This document shows, piece by piece, positions 5,486-5,498 of a stretch of 5,498 nucleotides of DNA; the first letter of the stretch is position 1; every line of letters begins with the position of its first letter. The DNA comes from Bacillota bacterium (GTDB lineage: Bacteria > Bacillota > Clostridia > Lachnospirales > Lachnospiraceae). The stretch lies in assembly GCA_023458855.1 (NCBI GenBank), contig JAEWWQ010000015.1:1-5498 (forward strand). Reading direction: 5' to 3'. Made by a program: the position numbers and the translations under genes. Below the pieces are notes generated by a model. It ran no database searches and had not been told where the DNA came from. It saw only the letters and a list, made by a program, of their open reading frames with translations.

Positions 5486-5498
5486 AAGAACCACATCT
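5482..5498 (+). CDS. Possible start of azlD (partial, runs off the window)
   Basis: GTG at 5482-5484 overlaps the azlC stop as GTGA and opens a frame (MKEPH...) that is still open at the window edge. AzlC genes are nearly always followed by azlD, which encodes a small membrane partner of about 100 residues, often with overlapping ends. Only five complete codons are visible, so the call rests on context; no strong SD is seen. Confidence 0.35.

Overview
The window looks like chromosomal DNA of a low-GC Firmicute, most likely a Lachnospiraceae-type Clostridia. This is inferred from the AT-rich intergenic DNA, strong purine-rich Shine-Dalgarno (SD) sequences, Lys/Glu/Ile-rich proteins and the kinds of families present. 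No rRNA, tRNA, CRISPR array, insertion sequence or phage gene was seen. Seven complete genes are well supported: six on the + strand and one on the - strand.

Positions 1-1748 hold a tight two-gene unit with a 21-base gap: a classical short-chain dehydrogenase/reductase, then an APH/choline-kinase-fold phosphotransferase. Positions 1760-1959 carry what reads as the wrecked C-terminal end of a MATE-family efflux transporter. It is split over two frames and seems to lack an internal segment. Positions 2011-2265 encode a small charged protein of unknown function with a strong SD. Positions 2398-2925 encode a 175-residue, Ser/Thr/Glu-rich, probably disordered protein with a SHOCT-like helical motif. 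It is preceded by a candidate extended -10 promoter and a direct repeat with an 11-base period.

Positions 2926-3184 contain no sizeable gene. They do hold a long, interrupted inverted repeat (2983-3063) whose right arm contains a near-perfect SD followed by a five-codon ORF, which overlaps a 17-codon ORF as TAATG. It could be a structured leader, a small RNA or a mobile-element relic. Positions 3185-4063 encode a metallo-beta-lactamase-fold hydrolase in which the second His of HxHxDH is Asn.

Positions 4089-5498 form a recognisable regulatory module. A - strand XRE-HTH/cupin regulator faces an azlC-type branched-chain amino-acid exporter gene on the + strand, and the last bases probably begin azlD. 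The intergenic region holds a near-consensus promoter for azlC (TTGACA, 17 bases, TAATAT), an overlapping divergent promoter for the regulator, and an inverted repeat (AACGAACGTAA / TTACGTTCGTT). One arm of that repeat lies inside both promoters. The simplest model is that the XRE-cupin protein binds it to control both itself and azlCD, perhaps in response to a small ligand in the cupin.

No clearly new multi-gene system is visible. The items most worth a second look are the 2983-3063 stem-loop with its mini-ORFs, the azlC/regulator operator, the SHOCT-like disordered protein and the decayed MATE gene.
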